In this document: in pieces, positions 10,722 through 19,089 of the stretch
How the letters are laid out: every line of letters begins with the position of its first letter
How positions within the stretch are numbered: the first letter of the stretch is position 1
Source of the DNA: Legionella maioricensis
GTDB taxonomy: Bacteria > Pseudomonadota > Gammaproteobacteria > Legionellales > Legionellaceae
Assembly (NCBI RefSeq): GCF_023618015.1
Contig: NZ_JAJKBJ010000001.1
Coordinates: 372,001-436,000, forward strand
Length of the DNA: 64,000 nt
Reading direction: 5' to 3'
Position numbers and translations under genes: made by a program
Notes under the pieces: model-generated
Seen by the model: the letters and a program-made list of their open reading frames with translations, nothing else
Database searches by the model: none
Told to the model about the DNA's origin: nothing

Positions 10722-11459
10722 TTAAAGTTTACTGAAATAATCAGCAATCAATGGATTTTTATTTTTCATCAATTCTTTAATGGGTTCTACACTAAGAATT
10801 TTCCCATCTCCAACAAAAGCTACACGATCTGTTGTTCCTTTTAAAGACTCTATATCATGGCTTATCATGACTATAGTTAAATTCAATGAATCTCTTAAAA
10901 AAAGAACCAACTCATCAAAAAGTCTTGCACCGCGTGGATCTAATCCTGTTGTTGGCTCATCGAGAAACAACAATTCAGGATCCATAGCTATGGCACGCGC
11001 AGCAGCGGCTCTTCGTTGCATACCCCCACTCAATTCAGAAGGCAGCTTTCCCGCTGCTTCTTTGGGTAATCCAACTAAAGCTATCTTCAATAATGCCAAT
11101 TCCTGCATAAATTCTGGTTCTAAATTAGTGAACTCCTGCATCGGGAACATAATATTTTCCAAAACAGTCATCGCTGAAAACAAGGCGCTATGTTGAAAAA
11201 GCATTCCCCACCGACGACGAAGCCTAAATGCTTCATGCGCATCGAGGTTGTAAATTTCTTTGCCGAATACTTTAATACTACCGGCCGTAGGTTTCAATAA
11301 CATCAGCAAGCTACGTAGTATCGTGGTCTTTCCACTACCAGAGCCGCCAATAATGGCCAGTATCTCTCCTTTTTCTACCGTTAGATTAACATCAGAATGC
11401 ACCCATTGATTACCGAGGAAATTCTTCATCCCTTTTATTTCAATGACGGGCTCACTCAT
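10722..11459 (-). CDS. Mla-type ABC transporter ATP-binding protein
   Basis: 245 aa. MlaF-like ATPase powering phospholipid movement between inner and outer membranes. Walker A GGSGSGKTT (about 38-46), signature LSGGMQRRAAAARA, Walker B LLFLDEPTTGLDP, and H-loop ISHD are all present. The GMQRR form of the signature is typical of the Mla/MKL family. Its start directly abuts the stop of the permease gene. Confidence 0.9.
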   Translation of the reverse strand: MSEPVIEIKGMKNFLGNQWVHSDVNLTVEKGEILAIIGGSGSGKTTILRSLLMLLKPTAGSIKVFGKEIYNLDAHEAFRLRRRWGMLFQHSALFSAMTVLENIMFPMQEFTNLEPEFMQELALLKIALVGLPKEAAGKLPSELSGGMQRRAAAARAIAMDPELLFLDEPTTGLDPRGARLFDELVLFLRDSLNLTIVMISHDIESLKGTTDRVAFVGDGKILSVEPIKELMKNKNPLIADYFSKL

Positions 11460-12584
11460 TTAAAGTTTCATCCAGCTGTAAACAACAGAAAATATCGCAT
11501 CAACTATGATAATCAAAAACAAGGCCTGCACCACACTTTTGGTTGTTTGACTTCCTATACTATCAGCGCTCGCTTCAACTCTAAATCCCTGATAACAACC
11601 AACCAGCGCGATTAACACTGCAAAAGCAGGAGCTTTATATAATCCTAACATCATTTGAGAAAGCCCAACAGAATCCTTCAGACGCTGTAAATAATCTTCA
11701 AAACCAATGTTTAGCATGGATTTGGACATAATCATTGCCCCTAAAACGCTAAAAATATCTGCCCAAAAAATTAATAAAGGAAAAACGATCAATAAACCGA
11801 TTACCTTGGGTAAGACAAGTAACTCCGTGGGAGAAAGTCCCATAGTGAGCAACGCATCAACTTCTTCATTAATTTTCATACTTCCAATCTGAGCCGTGAA
11901 GGCGGAGCTGGTTCGTCCAGCAACAATAATTGCAGTAATTAAAGGAGCAAATTCACGAAAAATGGCCATACCCGATAAATAGGCAATAAAAATATTGGCC
12001 CCGTAAGTGGCTAACTGAAGCCCCATTTGATAAGCAAGCACCACCCCAATTAAGAAGGAAAGCAAGGCTACAATAGGTAAGGCTTTGAGTCCAGCTGAAT
12101 CAATATTTGACATAATGCTGGGAAAGTGAAACCGACGCCAACTTCCCATAGCTTCAAATAATTTGGTACTCAAATCACCAATGAGGATAACAAGACCATC
12201 GACCTGCATTAGCTTATTTTCTGACTCTTTGCCTATTTGGTAAAGTACCCCCTCTTTTTTGGGAGTGGGAATTTGATAGGATAAAACGTCCTGTTTCGAT
12301 TCAATCAATTGAATAAGTTGATTTTGGATTTCAGAAAAATTAATTAACTTAACTTCATTATCTCGTTCCTTGAGCTCATCAACGCAGGTCTTTAAAGCCA
12401 AGGCTCCTGCACTGTCAAAGGAACTGATTAACTCGCCATTAATTATTAATTTTTGCTTTTTGGGTAAATCACTGTCTCTAAAGTTTTTCGACAAGCCGCC
12501 CATGGCCAGAACACTCCAGTCGCCGCTGCACTGGAATCTGTTTTGTTCTTTGTCGAATGTGATTTGAGCTTTGCTTTGATCCAT
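11460..12584 (-). CDS. MlaE-family permease fused to an N-terminal STAS domain
   Basis: 374 aa. Residues about 8-100 look like a STAS domain (alternating beta/alpha, LIINGELISSFDSAGALAL). In E. coli the STAS partner (MlaB) is a separate protein that regulates the ATPase; here it is fused to the permease. Residues about 140-374 are the MlaE permease, with GRTSSAFTAQIGSMKINEEVDAL being the family signature. First gene of the operon. The ribosome-binding site is weak. Confidence 0.88.
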   Translation of the reverse strand: MDQSKAQITFDKEQNRFQCSGDWSVLAMGGLSKNFRDSDLPKKQKLIINGELISSFDSAGALALKTCVDELKERDNEVKLINFSEIQNQLIQLIESKQDVLSYQIPTPKKEGVLYQIGKESENKLMQVDGLVILIGDLSTKLFEAMGSWRRFHFPSIMSNIDSAGLKALPIVALLSFLIGVVLAYQMGLQLATYGANIFIAYLSGMAIFREFAPLITAIIVAGRTSSAFTAQIGSMKINEEVDALLTMGLSPTELLVLPKVIGLLIVFPLLIFWADIFSVLGAMIMSKSMLNIGFEDYLQRLKDSVGLSQMMLGLYKAPAFAVLIALVGCYQGFRVEASADSIGSQTTKSVVQALFLIIIVDAIFSVVYSWMKL

Positions 12585-12639
12585 AGTTATTTTTTTTATA
12601 AATTGCCCCAGGATAATACAATATAGCCTAAGACCGCAA

Positions 12640-13020
12640 AAGCTAATGAGTCATGTTATCATAATATTATTCATACTTCTTATATTTCTATTTAGAATTT
12701 TTAGTAGTGCTGACGAACTCTAAGAATCATTGCCCTTAAGTTAAGGATTTTGTTCCAATTTATCTCGCTCCGTTCAGGCTGAGGAGCACTGCCATTGACT
12801 TAAGAAACATCATCCAGAGCGAAAGAAACGTCATCCAGCCCCCCAAAAAAACGTCATCCAGAGCGAAGCGAAGGATCTCCCAAATGTGGCCATGCCTATT
12901 TCAAGAGCTCCCTCGTCGCAAACTTCTCGGGAGGACGGAAAGCGGCTTAAGTCAATGGCAAAGAGGCTGAAAAAAGGCAAAATGATTATAAGAAAAATAA
13001 ACGATATAAGCCGGTTAGCT
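12640..13020. repeat. Repeat-rich intergenic region with 15-base inverted repeat
   Basis: No gene is seen between 12,585 and 13,082. A perfect 15-base inverted repeat, TGCCATTGACTTAAG (12790-12804) and its complement (12946-12960), bounds a segment with three partial tandem copies of CATCATCCAG/CGTCATCCAG (about 12806, 12829 and 12850). The last copy runs into GGATCTCC and an AATGTGGCC core resembling the repeat at 4592-4674. This looks like an inserted and partly duplicated palindromic element. Confidence 0.55.
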
Positions 13021-13021
13021 T

Positions 13022-13067
13022 AAAAAAATTTTGCTGTTCTGATTGTTATACCAAACAGAACAGCAAA
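13022..13067 (-). terminator. Rho-independent terminator
   Basis: A perfect 12-base stem (13030-13041 with 13056-13067) and a 14-base loop. Read on the minus strand it is followed by a run of seven T. It lies 16 bases after the stop of the minus-strand 13083-14204 gene and should end that transcript. Confidence 0.75.
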
Positions 13068-13082
13068 TTAGCGGGCAGTTAC

Positions 13083-14204
13083 TTAGGCAGTTGCAGCGGC
13101 TACTTGAGAATGTTCAATTGCATCTTCAAGATTGTCGACTATTACACCAGATTTTGTTGCTGGCTTAAACAATCTAAACTCGAACTTTCCTTTAGCTATA
13201 GCAGCAGCTGTATGAATAAGACCAACAGTTAAAATAGCAGCTAATAAGTTAACCACTATCTCTTTCAAACCACGATGCGATTTCAGTGTCTGTACGTCTT
13301 CAACATCATTATCCAGTAAAGGGGCTGCTGCTTCTTTAAAATGATCCAGTTCTATATCGCCGTACACGTATGCATTATATATAGAGGTTACGTTATGATG
13401 GATATTTTCCGTAGCTTGGATCGCCTTGTTAAATTCTTCCAGTTTTGCTAAATCATTGGGATATCTCTCCGCATGAGCAGAATATTTGCCAATGAATTCA
13501 GCCTTTTTATCTGAAAGAGCATCTAATTGTGCTTTAACCCGCGCTAAATGCACTACTCGCTCAGGATTAATTTCTCTCGTTACAACTGGGATTTCAGAAG
13601 TTGAGATTGTAGAATCTGGAGTTAGAACTGTCTTCGATTTTTCTTTCTTTAGAACTTTCTCTACTTTCTTTTCAGAGCCTACAGAGCAGCAAGCAGGAAT
13701 GTGATTAAGATCATGGGGAGGAGCATCAATAATTTCTCCAAGTTGCTCAGTTTCTTCAAGTTGCTCAGTTTCTTTAGGTGGCTCAATTACTTCAGGGTGC
13801 TCAGTTTCTTTAGGTGGCTCAATTACTTCAGGGTGCTCAGAGTGTTCACTTACATCAGAATGTTCACTTTCATCGCTAGATGAAGACAACTCTGCTGCTT
13901 GCTGCGCCTTCTCCTTCTCATGTAATTGGGTCAATTTATCCTCAAATTGCTCTCTTTTCTCGTTGATCAACATATCAATTTGAGCATCTAGTCTTTCAAG
14001 AGTTTCCCTACGAGACTTTGTTAAATTTTTGCCTACCAGAGAGAAATGACCATCCAGAGTATCTTTCCGGTATTGAGCCATAATGGCTTTAAAACCACCC
14101 GCCGTTTTACACTCTTCTAAATTTTTGATTAAATTTTTTCTAATCAATTCAGCGGCTTTATATATTTTCGTTAATTTCGCTTGCGCTATTTTTACTCTAG
14201 CCAT
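13083..14204 (-). CDS. Hypothetical effector-like protein with acidic repeat and C-terminal hydrophobic hairpin
   Basis: 373 aa, no recognised enzyme domain. Residues about 1-115 are predicted helical and highly charged. Residues 115-165 are a Glu/Pro-rich linker containing two tandem copies of a 12-residue unit (HPEVIEPPKETE), coded by a perfect 36-base duplication. Residues about 205-290 are helical. The C-terminus has a hydrophobic pair (about 325-350, IVVNLLAAILTVGLIHTAAA) preceded by SHRGLKE. Such HRG-plus-hydrophobic tails recur, from memory, in Legionella hypothetical and Dot/Icm substrate proteins. Monocistronic, with its own terminator. Effector status is inference. Confidence 0.7.
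   Translation of the reverse strand: MARVKIAQAKLTKIYKAAELIRKNLIKNLEECKTAGGFKAIMAQYRKDTLDGHFSLVGKNLTKSRRETLERLDAQIDMLINEKREQFEDKLTQLHEKEKAQQAAELSSSSDESEHSDVSEHSEHPEVIEPPKETEHPEVIEPPKETEQLEETEQLGEIIDAPPHDLNHIPACCSVGSEKKVEKVLKKEKSKTVLTPDSTISTSEIPVVTREINPERVVHLARVKAQLDALSDKKAEFIGKYSAHAERYPNDLAKLEEFNKAIQATENIHHNVTSIYNAYVYGDIELDHFKEAAAPLLDNDVEDVQTLKSHRGLKEIVVNLLAAILTVGLIHTAAAIAKGKFEFRLFKPATKSGVIVDNLEDAIEHSQVAAATA
13765..13836. repeat. Perfect 36-base tandem duplication
   Basis: Two identical 36-base units, 13765-13800 and 13801-13836, inside the Glu/Pro-rich linker of the 13083-14204 gene. The unit is in frame (12 codons), so copy number can vary without breaking the gene. A degenerate third partial copy precedes it. 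Confidence 0.85.
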
Positions 14205-14647
14205 TTTAGATCCCCAAGGTTATGAACAATTAATGTGCGGATGGTACTCGCTTTTTTTGTACAACTCCATAAAAAAAATTAAAAAAAGAGTCAAAAAATA
14301 GATCATATTTTCAACAGCTTGTTGCCCCAATAAATGTTTGTTTTTTTTTATAAAAAGGAATCAACAAATTAATCATCCAGTCCCCTTTTGGTCCAGGTGA
14401 TATTTGTACCAAGATGCCTAATTTAAAAACCAATTTCAGTCACATTTACTAAAAACACAAAAAAAATGAATATAAATAATTCTAATAAATTAAAATGGAC
14501 GCATAACTCATAGTTATATGGCGGCCCCCTCTCTATTGTTTATGAGCCGTATACCAAATTTGACTATCCATTTTATGGTCTAATGTAGGGCTTAGTGAGT
14601 AACTTTCCCCCCCAGGTAGAGCTAAAGCAAAGTTACTGGCTTCAAGT
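14205..14647. other. Non-coding gap with 9-base inverted repeat
   Basis: About 440 AT-rich bases with no credible gene. One clear structure: AGTAACTTT 14598-14606 pairing with AAAGTTACT 14629-14637, ending ten bases before the -35 of the next promoter. It could be an operator or a terminator; no T-run follows. Confidence 0.4.
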
Positions 14648-14676
14648 TTGCAACTCTTCAGCTTAATAGATATAAT
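14648..14676 (+). promoter_or_regulatory. Sigma-70 promoter of the ABC-F gene
   Basis: TTGCAA (14648-14653), 17-base spacer, perfect TATAAT (14671-14676). Transcription should begin near 14683, giving a leader of about 105 bases before ATG 14788. Confidence 0.7.
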
Positions 14677-14711
14677 AAAACGCAATTAATCAAAATTTAG
14701 GTCTATCTGAC

Positions 14712-14732
14712 ATGAACATTATCTCTCAATAA
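14712..14732 (+). CDS. Six-codon leader peptide (MNIISQ) upstream of the ABC-F gene
   Basis: ATG 14712 to TAA 14730-14732 encodes MNIISQ. TTAGGT ending ten bases upstream is a plausible ribosome-binding site. Codons 4-6 (ATC TCT CAA) coincide with the arm that masks the main ribosome-binding site, the layout used by erm, cat and several ABC-F leaders, where antibiotic-stalled ribosomes open the structure. Seen directly; expression is inferred. Confidence 0.5.
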   Translation: MNIISQ

Positions 14733-14779
14733 GGCCCACAGAATGGGCAAACCGATCCCCGCCCAAATCTTTTGAGAGA
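14722..14779 (+). promoter_or_regulatory. Ribosome-binding-site-sequestering hairpin (putative translational attenuator)
   Basis: TCTCTCAA (14722-14729) pairs perfectly with TTGAGAGA (14772-14779), which contains the GAGAGAG ribosome-binding site of the ABC-F gene. Inside, TGGGC (14744-14748) can pair with GCCCA on its left (14734-14738) or on its right (14761-14765), giving two exclusive inner hairpins. Confidence 0.6.
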
Positions 14780-14787
14780 GTGTGTAT

Positions 14788-16191
14788 ATGAATTGTTTTA
14801 TTCAATTAATTGACATCAGTCTATATTTTACCCCAAAAACCTGTTTTGAAGCCTTTAATTATGAAATTCAGGCCGGCGAACGTATTGCTTTAATTGGTAA
14901 TAATGGTTCTGGAAAAAGCAGTATGCTTAAAATCATTAAAAAGCTTATTTCTCCCAGCGATGGTTTCATTAAATACGCAAAAGATCTGACTATTGCTTAT
15001 GTTCCCCAGTTACCAGATTGCGCTGTTTCCTCCAGTGGAGCTGAACAATTTAATCATGCATTGACTGCTGCATTAGCTCAGAATCCTCATGTATTGCTGC
15101 TTGATGAACCGACTAATCATTTGGATAGTAAAAACCGTCAAAGCCTTATGCGCTTGTTAGATCAATTCAGTGGTACTTTAATAATAGCCTCTCATGATGT
15201 GAGTTTGTTACGAAGACAGAAGTATTGTTTTTGGCATTTTAATCAAAAACAAATAACTACTTTTCACGGAAATTTTGATCACTACCAACAGCAGAGGATG
15301 TTACAACGGCAGGCCGTTGAAGAACAAATAGAGCATTTACAGCAGCAAAAAAAACAAAATCATCTCTCTTTGATGAAAGAACAAGTACGTGCAAAAAACT
15401 CACGAATCAAAGGAGAAAAATCAATTCAACAATCCAAATGGCCCACTATAGTTTCCAAATCAAAAATGCTCAGAGCTCTGGAAACATCCGGTAAAAAGAA
15501 GAAAAACCTGTCTGAAGATAAGAGGGTTCTATCGAATCGATTGCAGGAATTAGATAGAGAAGAAGAAATTATCCCGCAATTTGAGCTCACTTTATCGAGT
15601 AGTACTACTAAAGCTTTAGTGACCATTACAGAAGGAGCAATTGCCTATGACCAACACGTGGTTTTGAATCACATCAACTTAAATGTCACCGGTCAGAGCC
15701 GTTTAGCGCTTTGCGGCGCTAATGGTTCAGGCAAATCAACTCTACTAAAGGCCATTATGGGGGACTCGTCAGTCCATAAAGATGGACTATGGATAACTCC
15801 TTCCCCAACAGATATTGGCTATCTAGATCAACATTATCAATTATTGAACAAGGAAGACACTGTTTTGGAAACTATCGCTCAGTGCAGACCAGACTGGGTT
15901 CATAACACCATTCGCCATCATTTAAATAATTTTCTTTTTCGTAAAAATGAACAAGTAAATTCTACTGTGGCTATGCTCTCTGGCGGTGAAAAAGCACGAT
16001 TAAGCCTGGCTAAAATTGCTGCAAAACCACCTAAATTGCTTCTCCTTGATGAGCTCACCAATAACCTGGATCTTAAGACAAGAAATCATGTAGTTACCTT
16101 GCTAAAAAGCTATCCAGGACCTTTTATTATAATTTCTCATGATCGCGACTTTTTAGATCTTATTCACATCAATGAAACGTATCTCCTATAG
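14788..16191 (+). CDS. ABC-F family ATPase, antibiotic-resistance-like
   Basis: 467 aa from ATG 14788, seven bases after GAGAGAG; a GTG two codons earlier is less likely. No TM segments: two ABC domains joined by a charged linker, the ABC-F architecture acting on the ribosome E-site. Domain 1 has Walker A GNNGSGKSS and Walker B LLLDEPTNHLD, but its signature is degenerate (SSSGAEQFNHAL). Domain 2 has GANGSGKST, LSGGEKARLSLAK and LLLLDELTNNLD. The linker (about 165-265) includes a helical pair and KWPTIVSKSK, resembling the P-site tRNA interaction motif of Msr/Vga-like factors. Length is nearer to resistance ABC-Fs (about 490-520 aa) than to EttA (555). The leader suggests drug-inducible expression. 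Ribosome protection against macrolide/lincosamide-type drugs is inference. Confidence 0.85.
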   Translation: MNCFIQLIDISLYFTPKTCFEAFNYEIQAGERIALIGNNGSGKSSMLKIIKKLISPSDGFIKYAKDLTIAYVPQLPDCAVSSSGAEQFNHALTAALAQNPHVLLLDEPTNHLDSKNRQSLMRLLDQFSGTLIIASHDVSLLRRQKYCFWHFNQKQITTFHGNFDHYQQQRMLQRQAVEEQIEHLQQQKKQNHLSLMKEQVRAKNSRIKGEKSIQQSKWPTIVSKSKMLRALETSGKKKKNLSEDKRVLSNRLQELDREEEIIPQFELTLSSSTTKALVTITEGAIAYDQHVVLNHINLNVTGQSRLALCGANGSGKSTLLKAIMGDSSVHKDGLWITPSPTDIGYLDQHYQLLNKEDTVLETIAQCRPDWVHNTIRHHLNNFLFRKNEQVNSTVAMLSGGEKARLSLAKIAAKPPKLLLLDELTNNLDLKTRNHVVTLLKSYPGPFIIISHDRDFLDLIHINETYLL

Positions 16192-16274
16192 AGGGAAATT
16201 AAAAATCATCTTGATTATTTTATAAATATATTGGTCTATAATAAGACATGAACATATGATGAGGAGTATATACA

Positions 16275-16523
16275 ATGGAAAGTTACTTCTACAAATGTAA
16301 ACTGGCATTTAAATCTATTGCCGTTTTTGCCTTATTATTCTGGGCGCTGCTATTCACCTCTCCTGCCAACGCAGCTCCAAGAGATGTGAATGTTGTGCCT
16401 AACGTAGCTCCGATCCAACTTGCTTACTATGGTGGCTATTACCATCGTTGGCACCGCTGGCATCACGGGTACCGCTGGCATCGTGGACACCGTTGGCACC
16501 GCTGGCATCATTGGAGACGATAA
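16275..16523 (+). CDS. Small exported His/Trp/Arg-rich protein
   Basis: 82 aa. Signal peptide (about 1-35, with the cleavage-like ANA-AP). The mature part is short: a hydrophobic lead-in, then about seven repeats of the type RWHRWHH/YRWHRGHRWHR to the C-terminus. GAGGAG lies upstream of ATG 16275, and a TATAAT box is at 16237-16242 (poor -35). No known domain. His-rich repeats suggest metal binding; Trp/Arg richness would also fit membrane or nucleic-acid contact. Neither can be shown here. Confidence 0.7.
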   Translation: MESYFYKCKLAFKSIAVFALLFWALLFTSPANAAPRDVNVVPNVAPIQLAYYGGYYHRWHRWHHGYRWHRGHRWHRWHHWRR

Positions 16524-16540
16524 GAGTTCGAAGCTAAATT

Positions 16541-16578
16541 TTTAAACATCTGTTAGATTGCTCTAACAGATGTTTAAA
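16541..16578. terminator. Bidirectional terminator-like hairpin
   Basis: Perfect 17-base stem (16541-16557 with 16562-16578) and a 4-base loop, between the convergent exported-peptide and GGDEF genes. The stem ends in AAA/TTT on both sides, but no long T-run follows. Confidence 0.65.
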
Positions 16579-16648
16579 ATAAGTGAACAATTAATTAATT
16601 ATTAATTAATTCGGAACGACTCATTCCTACTTTTTAAGAACGTTTTCT

Positions 16649-17542
16649 CTATTCATCAAAACACTCAATTTTTGATCCGCTTTTTTTTGCTTTGTACATG
16701 GCTTTATCGGCATTACTAACTAAGCCTTCTAAATAATTAGCATCACCCGGATAAAAGCTGATCCCGATGCTAATCGAAATAGAAATACTGCGCCCATCAA
16801 TATTGAAGGGTTGTTCAATGCTATTAACAATACGTTCAGACAATTCCATTGCAGATGCTTTACTACTATCAGACTGTAAAATCACAGCAAATTCATCACC
16901 ACCGATTCTCGCAACAATATCCTCTGCTCTGCAGATAGAAGCCAGACGTTTCCCAACATAGTTTAATAAAGTATCACCAATGCAATGCCCATAAGTATCA
17001 TTAACCTCTTTAAATTTATCAAGATCCATGTAAAAAACGGTTATCTTTTTTTCACGTAATTTATTTAAACGATCATAAAACATATTTCTATTTGAGAGTT
17101 CTGTCAGAGGATCATAAAATGCCAAATGAAATTTTTTGTTGATATCACTTTTTAAAAAAGTGATATCAGAAAAAACCGCTATATAGAAAAAAAGACGATC
17201 CTTGTCTTGTTCAATTTGTGAGATAGTTAAAAACTCAGGAAATATTTCACCTGATTTTCGTCTATTCCAAATTTCACCTTCCCACACCCCGGTGCGGGTA
17301 ATACTGTCCCACATATTTTCATAAAATAGTTTGTCATGGTATCCGGAATGAATCATCCCAATATTTTTACCTTTTACTTCTTCTTTAGTATATCCCGTAA
17401 TGTTTGTGAACGCTGGATTAGTGTAAAGAATAAGAGAATCTTGATTGGTAATAGTAATGCCGTTACTAATTAGATCAAAAATAATTTGCTCCCCCTCTAA
17501 TTTCAGCAACAAGTTCGTTTTATACTTATTTAAATCCACCAT
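16649..17542 (-). CDS. PAS-GGDEF diguanylate cyclase
   Basis: 297 aa, soluble. PAS domain about 20-105 (LISNGITITNQDSLILYTNPAF, FTNITGYTKEEVKGKN) with a PAC-like extension to about 132, then GGDEF domain about 137-297. The active site GGDEF is intact at 214-218 and the product-inhibition I-site RxxD (RAED, 205-208) lies exactly five residues upstream. It should make cyclic di-GMP, with activity sensed through the PAS domain and limited by feedback. No EAL domain. GAGAGGA precedes ATG 17542. Monocistronic. Confidence 0.92.
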   Translation of the reverse strand: MVDLNKYKTNLLLKLEGEQIIFDLISNGITITNQDSLILYTNPAFTNITGYTKEEVKGKNIGMIHSGYHDKLFYENMWDSITRTGVWEGEIWNRRKSGEIFPEFLTISQIEQDKDRLFFYIAVFSDITFLKSDINKKFHLAFYDPLTELSNRNMFYDRLNKLREKKITVFYMDLDKFKEVNDTYGHCIGDTLLNYVGKRLASICRAEDIVARIGGDEFAVILQSDSSKASAMELSERIVNSIEQPFNIDGRSISISISIGISFYPGDANYLEGLVSNADKAMYKAKKSGSKIECFDE

Positions 17543-17832
17543 GTTTTGTCATCCTCTCTTAGTTTGCTAATATAGGACTGTTACTAATTCTAGAATCTAC
17601 TGTTCAACTCTGAATGCAATCTAAGTGCCAATTCATAATATCCTCTCCTTAACAATATCAGCGCTGGGTAAACTTCTGCTAATGAATAGATGCACACCCG
17701 GCAAGAATGTGGCAAATTATTCCAAATTTATGCATAAGCTTTTTGATATACTGTTAATCTTCCCCATCTAGGCCATGCATTAACCAATGTGGGGATACCA
17801 TCGAAATAAAGATACCAACAGAGAACAAATCA

Positions 17833-17876
17833 GTTAATGGGTTCTTAATCATAAGAACAAATATTGAACTTATAAT
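17833..17876 (+). promoter_or_regulatory. Candidate PmrA-type direct repeat and -10 box
   Basis: GTTAAT (17833-17838) and CTTAAT (17844-17849) are separated by five bases, the spacing of the PmrA box that activates many Legionella effector genes. TATAAT follows at 17871-17876. The first base of half-site 1 is off consensus and the distance to the -10 is long. The rest of the 437-base gap 17543-17979 holds nothing else recognised. Confidence 0.3.
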
Positions 17877-17979
17877 TCTTTTTAATGTACAATTGTATTA
17901 AAATCACTCTTTCATAGCGCTACTCAATTCTCATAATCTCGCTATGTTCTATTTTGGCTTTTATTGAGGATAAATAAAT

Positions 17980-19089
17980 ATGGTGCCACAAAACAGCGTC
18001 CCTCCTGTAATAGTTCTCCATGCAGCCAGTGATGGACAAGTTCAAGTCATGGACACCAATGGAAATCCCTTATCTCAGTTAGAGCATGGTAGCGAGATTG
18101 CTCTTATTTTTGTTCCTGTGCTTTTAATTGAGCAACAGTTGGCTTATAAAGATTATGTACTTTATCAATTTAATAGTGAAGAAAATTTAGAGAGTAAAAT
18201 AAATGAAATACGGGAACAAGAAGAAAATGCAATCGTGCTAATAGGCCATGATGAAGAAAGAAAAGTTTATTTTGTCGAAGATAAACTGCTTGTTTCCTCC
18301 GTTCCTACAACCTTTTATTGCGATGATCAATGCATAATAGATGAATTAAAAAATAATTATGAGGGCAAAGTAAATTGTAATGAAGAGAACAAGGATGAAT
18401 TAGAGACATTAATTAAACATCTAAGATTTTCAGGTGGACGTGGCAATGAGGCCGGCGTCGCCGGAACAAGAACAGGTAAAAATGTATTTTCGAGGGAATT
18501 CGCGCCATGTAATGCAATTGTCGCCAGGAGAAAAGTTGATCATCAATTTGTTCTTTATCATGCAACTGGTATAGATATTGATAGAAAAGCAAGTTCAAGC
18601 GTTTTTTTGGAAAGCATTGACAGAGGGATGGGGTCTGACTTTACAGCGGTCATGCAAAATCCTAACATAGCAAAAAATTATTCCAAGGCTCCCATCATTG
18701 CAGGACGGTTGATGGTAGAACTTAAAGATAAAAACGTAAGTCGTATTAATTTTCCTGAAGGTTATAGCGCGGTTGCATGCATTAACAACAATACCATCAT
18801 CGTTACCCAGAGTATGAAGTTTTTTCACGATGAAAATAAGAAAGCTATATTACTGAGTCAACTCGATTTGCAAAAAACGGCGACAGCGCGAGTGCTTGAT
18901 TTAGACCGTGAGTGCATTACTCTGCCAGACACAGCAAAAGAAATATTGACTCAATACAGTAACGAAAAAAATATCGGCACGTTAAAAAAAGATTATGGTA
19001 GTCTTCTAACGCAATTAGGCGTTTTCAAGTTTGAAGAAATGAATTTGTCGGAGGAAGAATCAACTAAGGGCTGTTGTTTTCTCATGTAA
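17980..19089 (+). CDS. Putative secreted effector with C-terminal CaaX prenylation motif
   Basis: 369 aa, no recognised domain. The last four residues are CFLM, a CaaX box (Cys366, two aliphatic/aromatic residues, X = Met, preferred by farnesyltransferase), with Cys365 next to it as a possible second lipidation site. The preceding 20 residues are acidic (FEEMNLSEEEST), like the E-block of Dot/Icm translocation signals. The N-terminal half (about 1-145) is strand-rich; the rest is mixed and includes a Gly-rich loop (FSGGRGNEAGVAGTRTG, about 151-167). Legionella host-prenylated effectors such as AnkB are known; membership of this protein is inference. GAGGA lies nine bases before ATG 17980. Confidence 0.75.
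   Translation: MVPQNSVPPVIVLHAASDGQVQVMDTNGNPLSQLEHGSEIALIFVPVLLIEQQLAYKDYVLYQFNSEENLESKINEIREQEENAIVLIGHDEERKVYFVEDKLLVSSVPTTFYCDDQCIIDELKNNYEGKVNCNEENKDELETLIKHLRFSGGRGNEAGVAGTRTGKNVFSREFAPCNAIVARRKVDHQFVLYHATGIDIDRKASSSVFLESIDRGMGSDFTAVMQNPNIAKNYSKAPIIAGRLMVELKDKNVSRINFPEGYSAVACINNNTIIVTQSMKFFHDENKKAILLSQLDLQKTATARVLDLDRECITLPDTAKEILTQYSNEKNIGTLKKDYGSLLTQLGVFKFEEMNLSEEESTKGCCFLM

Noticed and set aside
13765..13836. Possible CRISPR-like repeat
   Set aside because: Only two directly abutting units with no spacers, inside a coding region.
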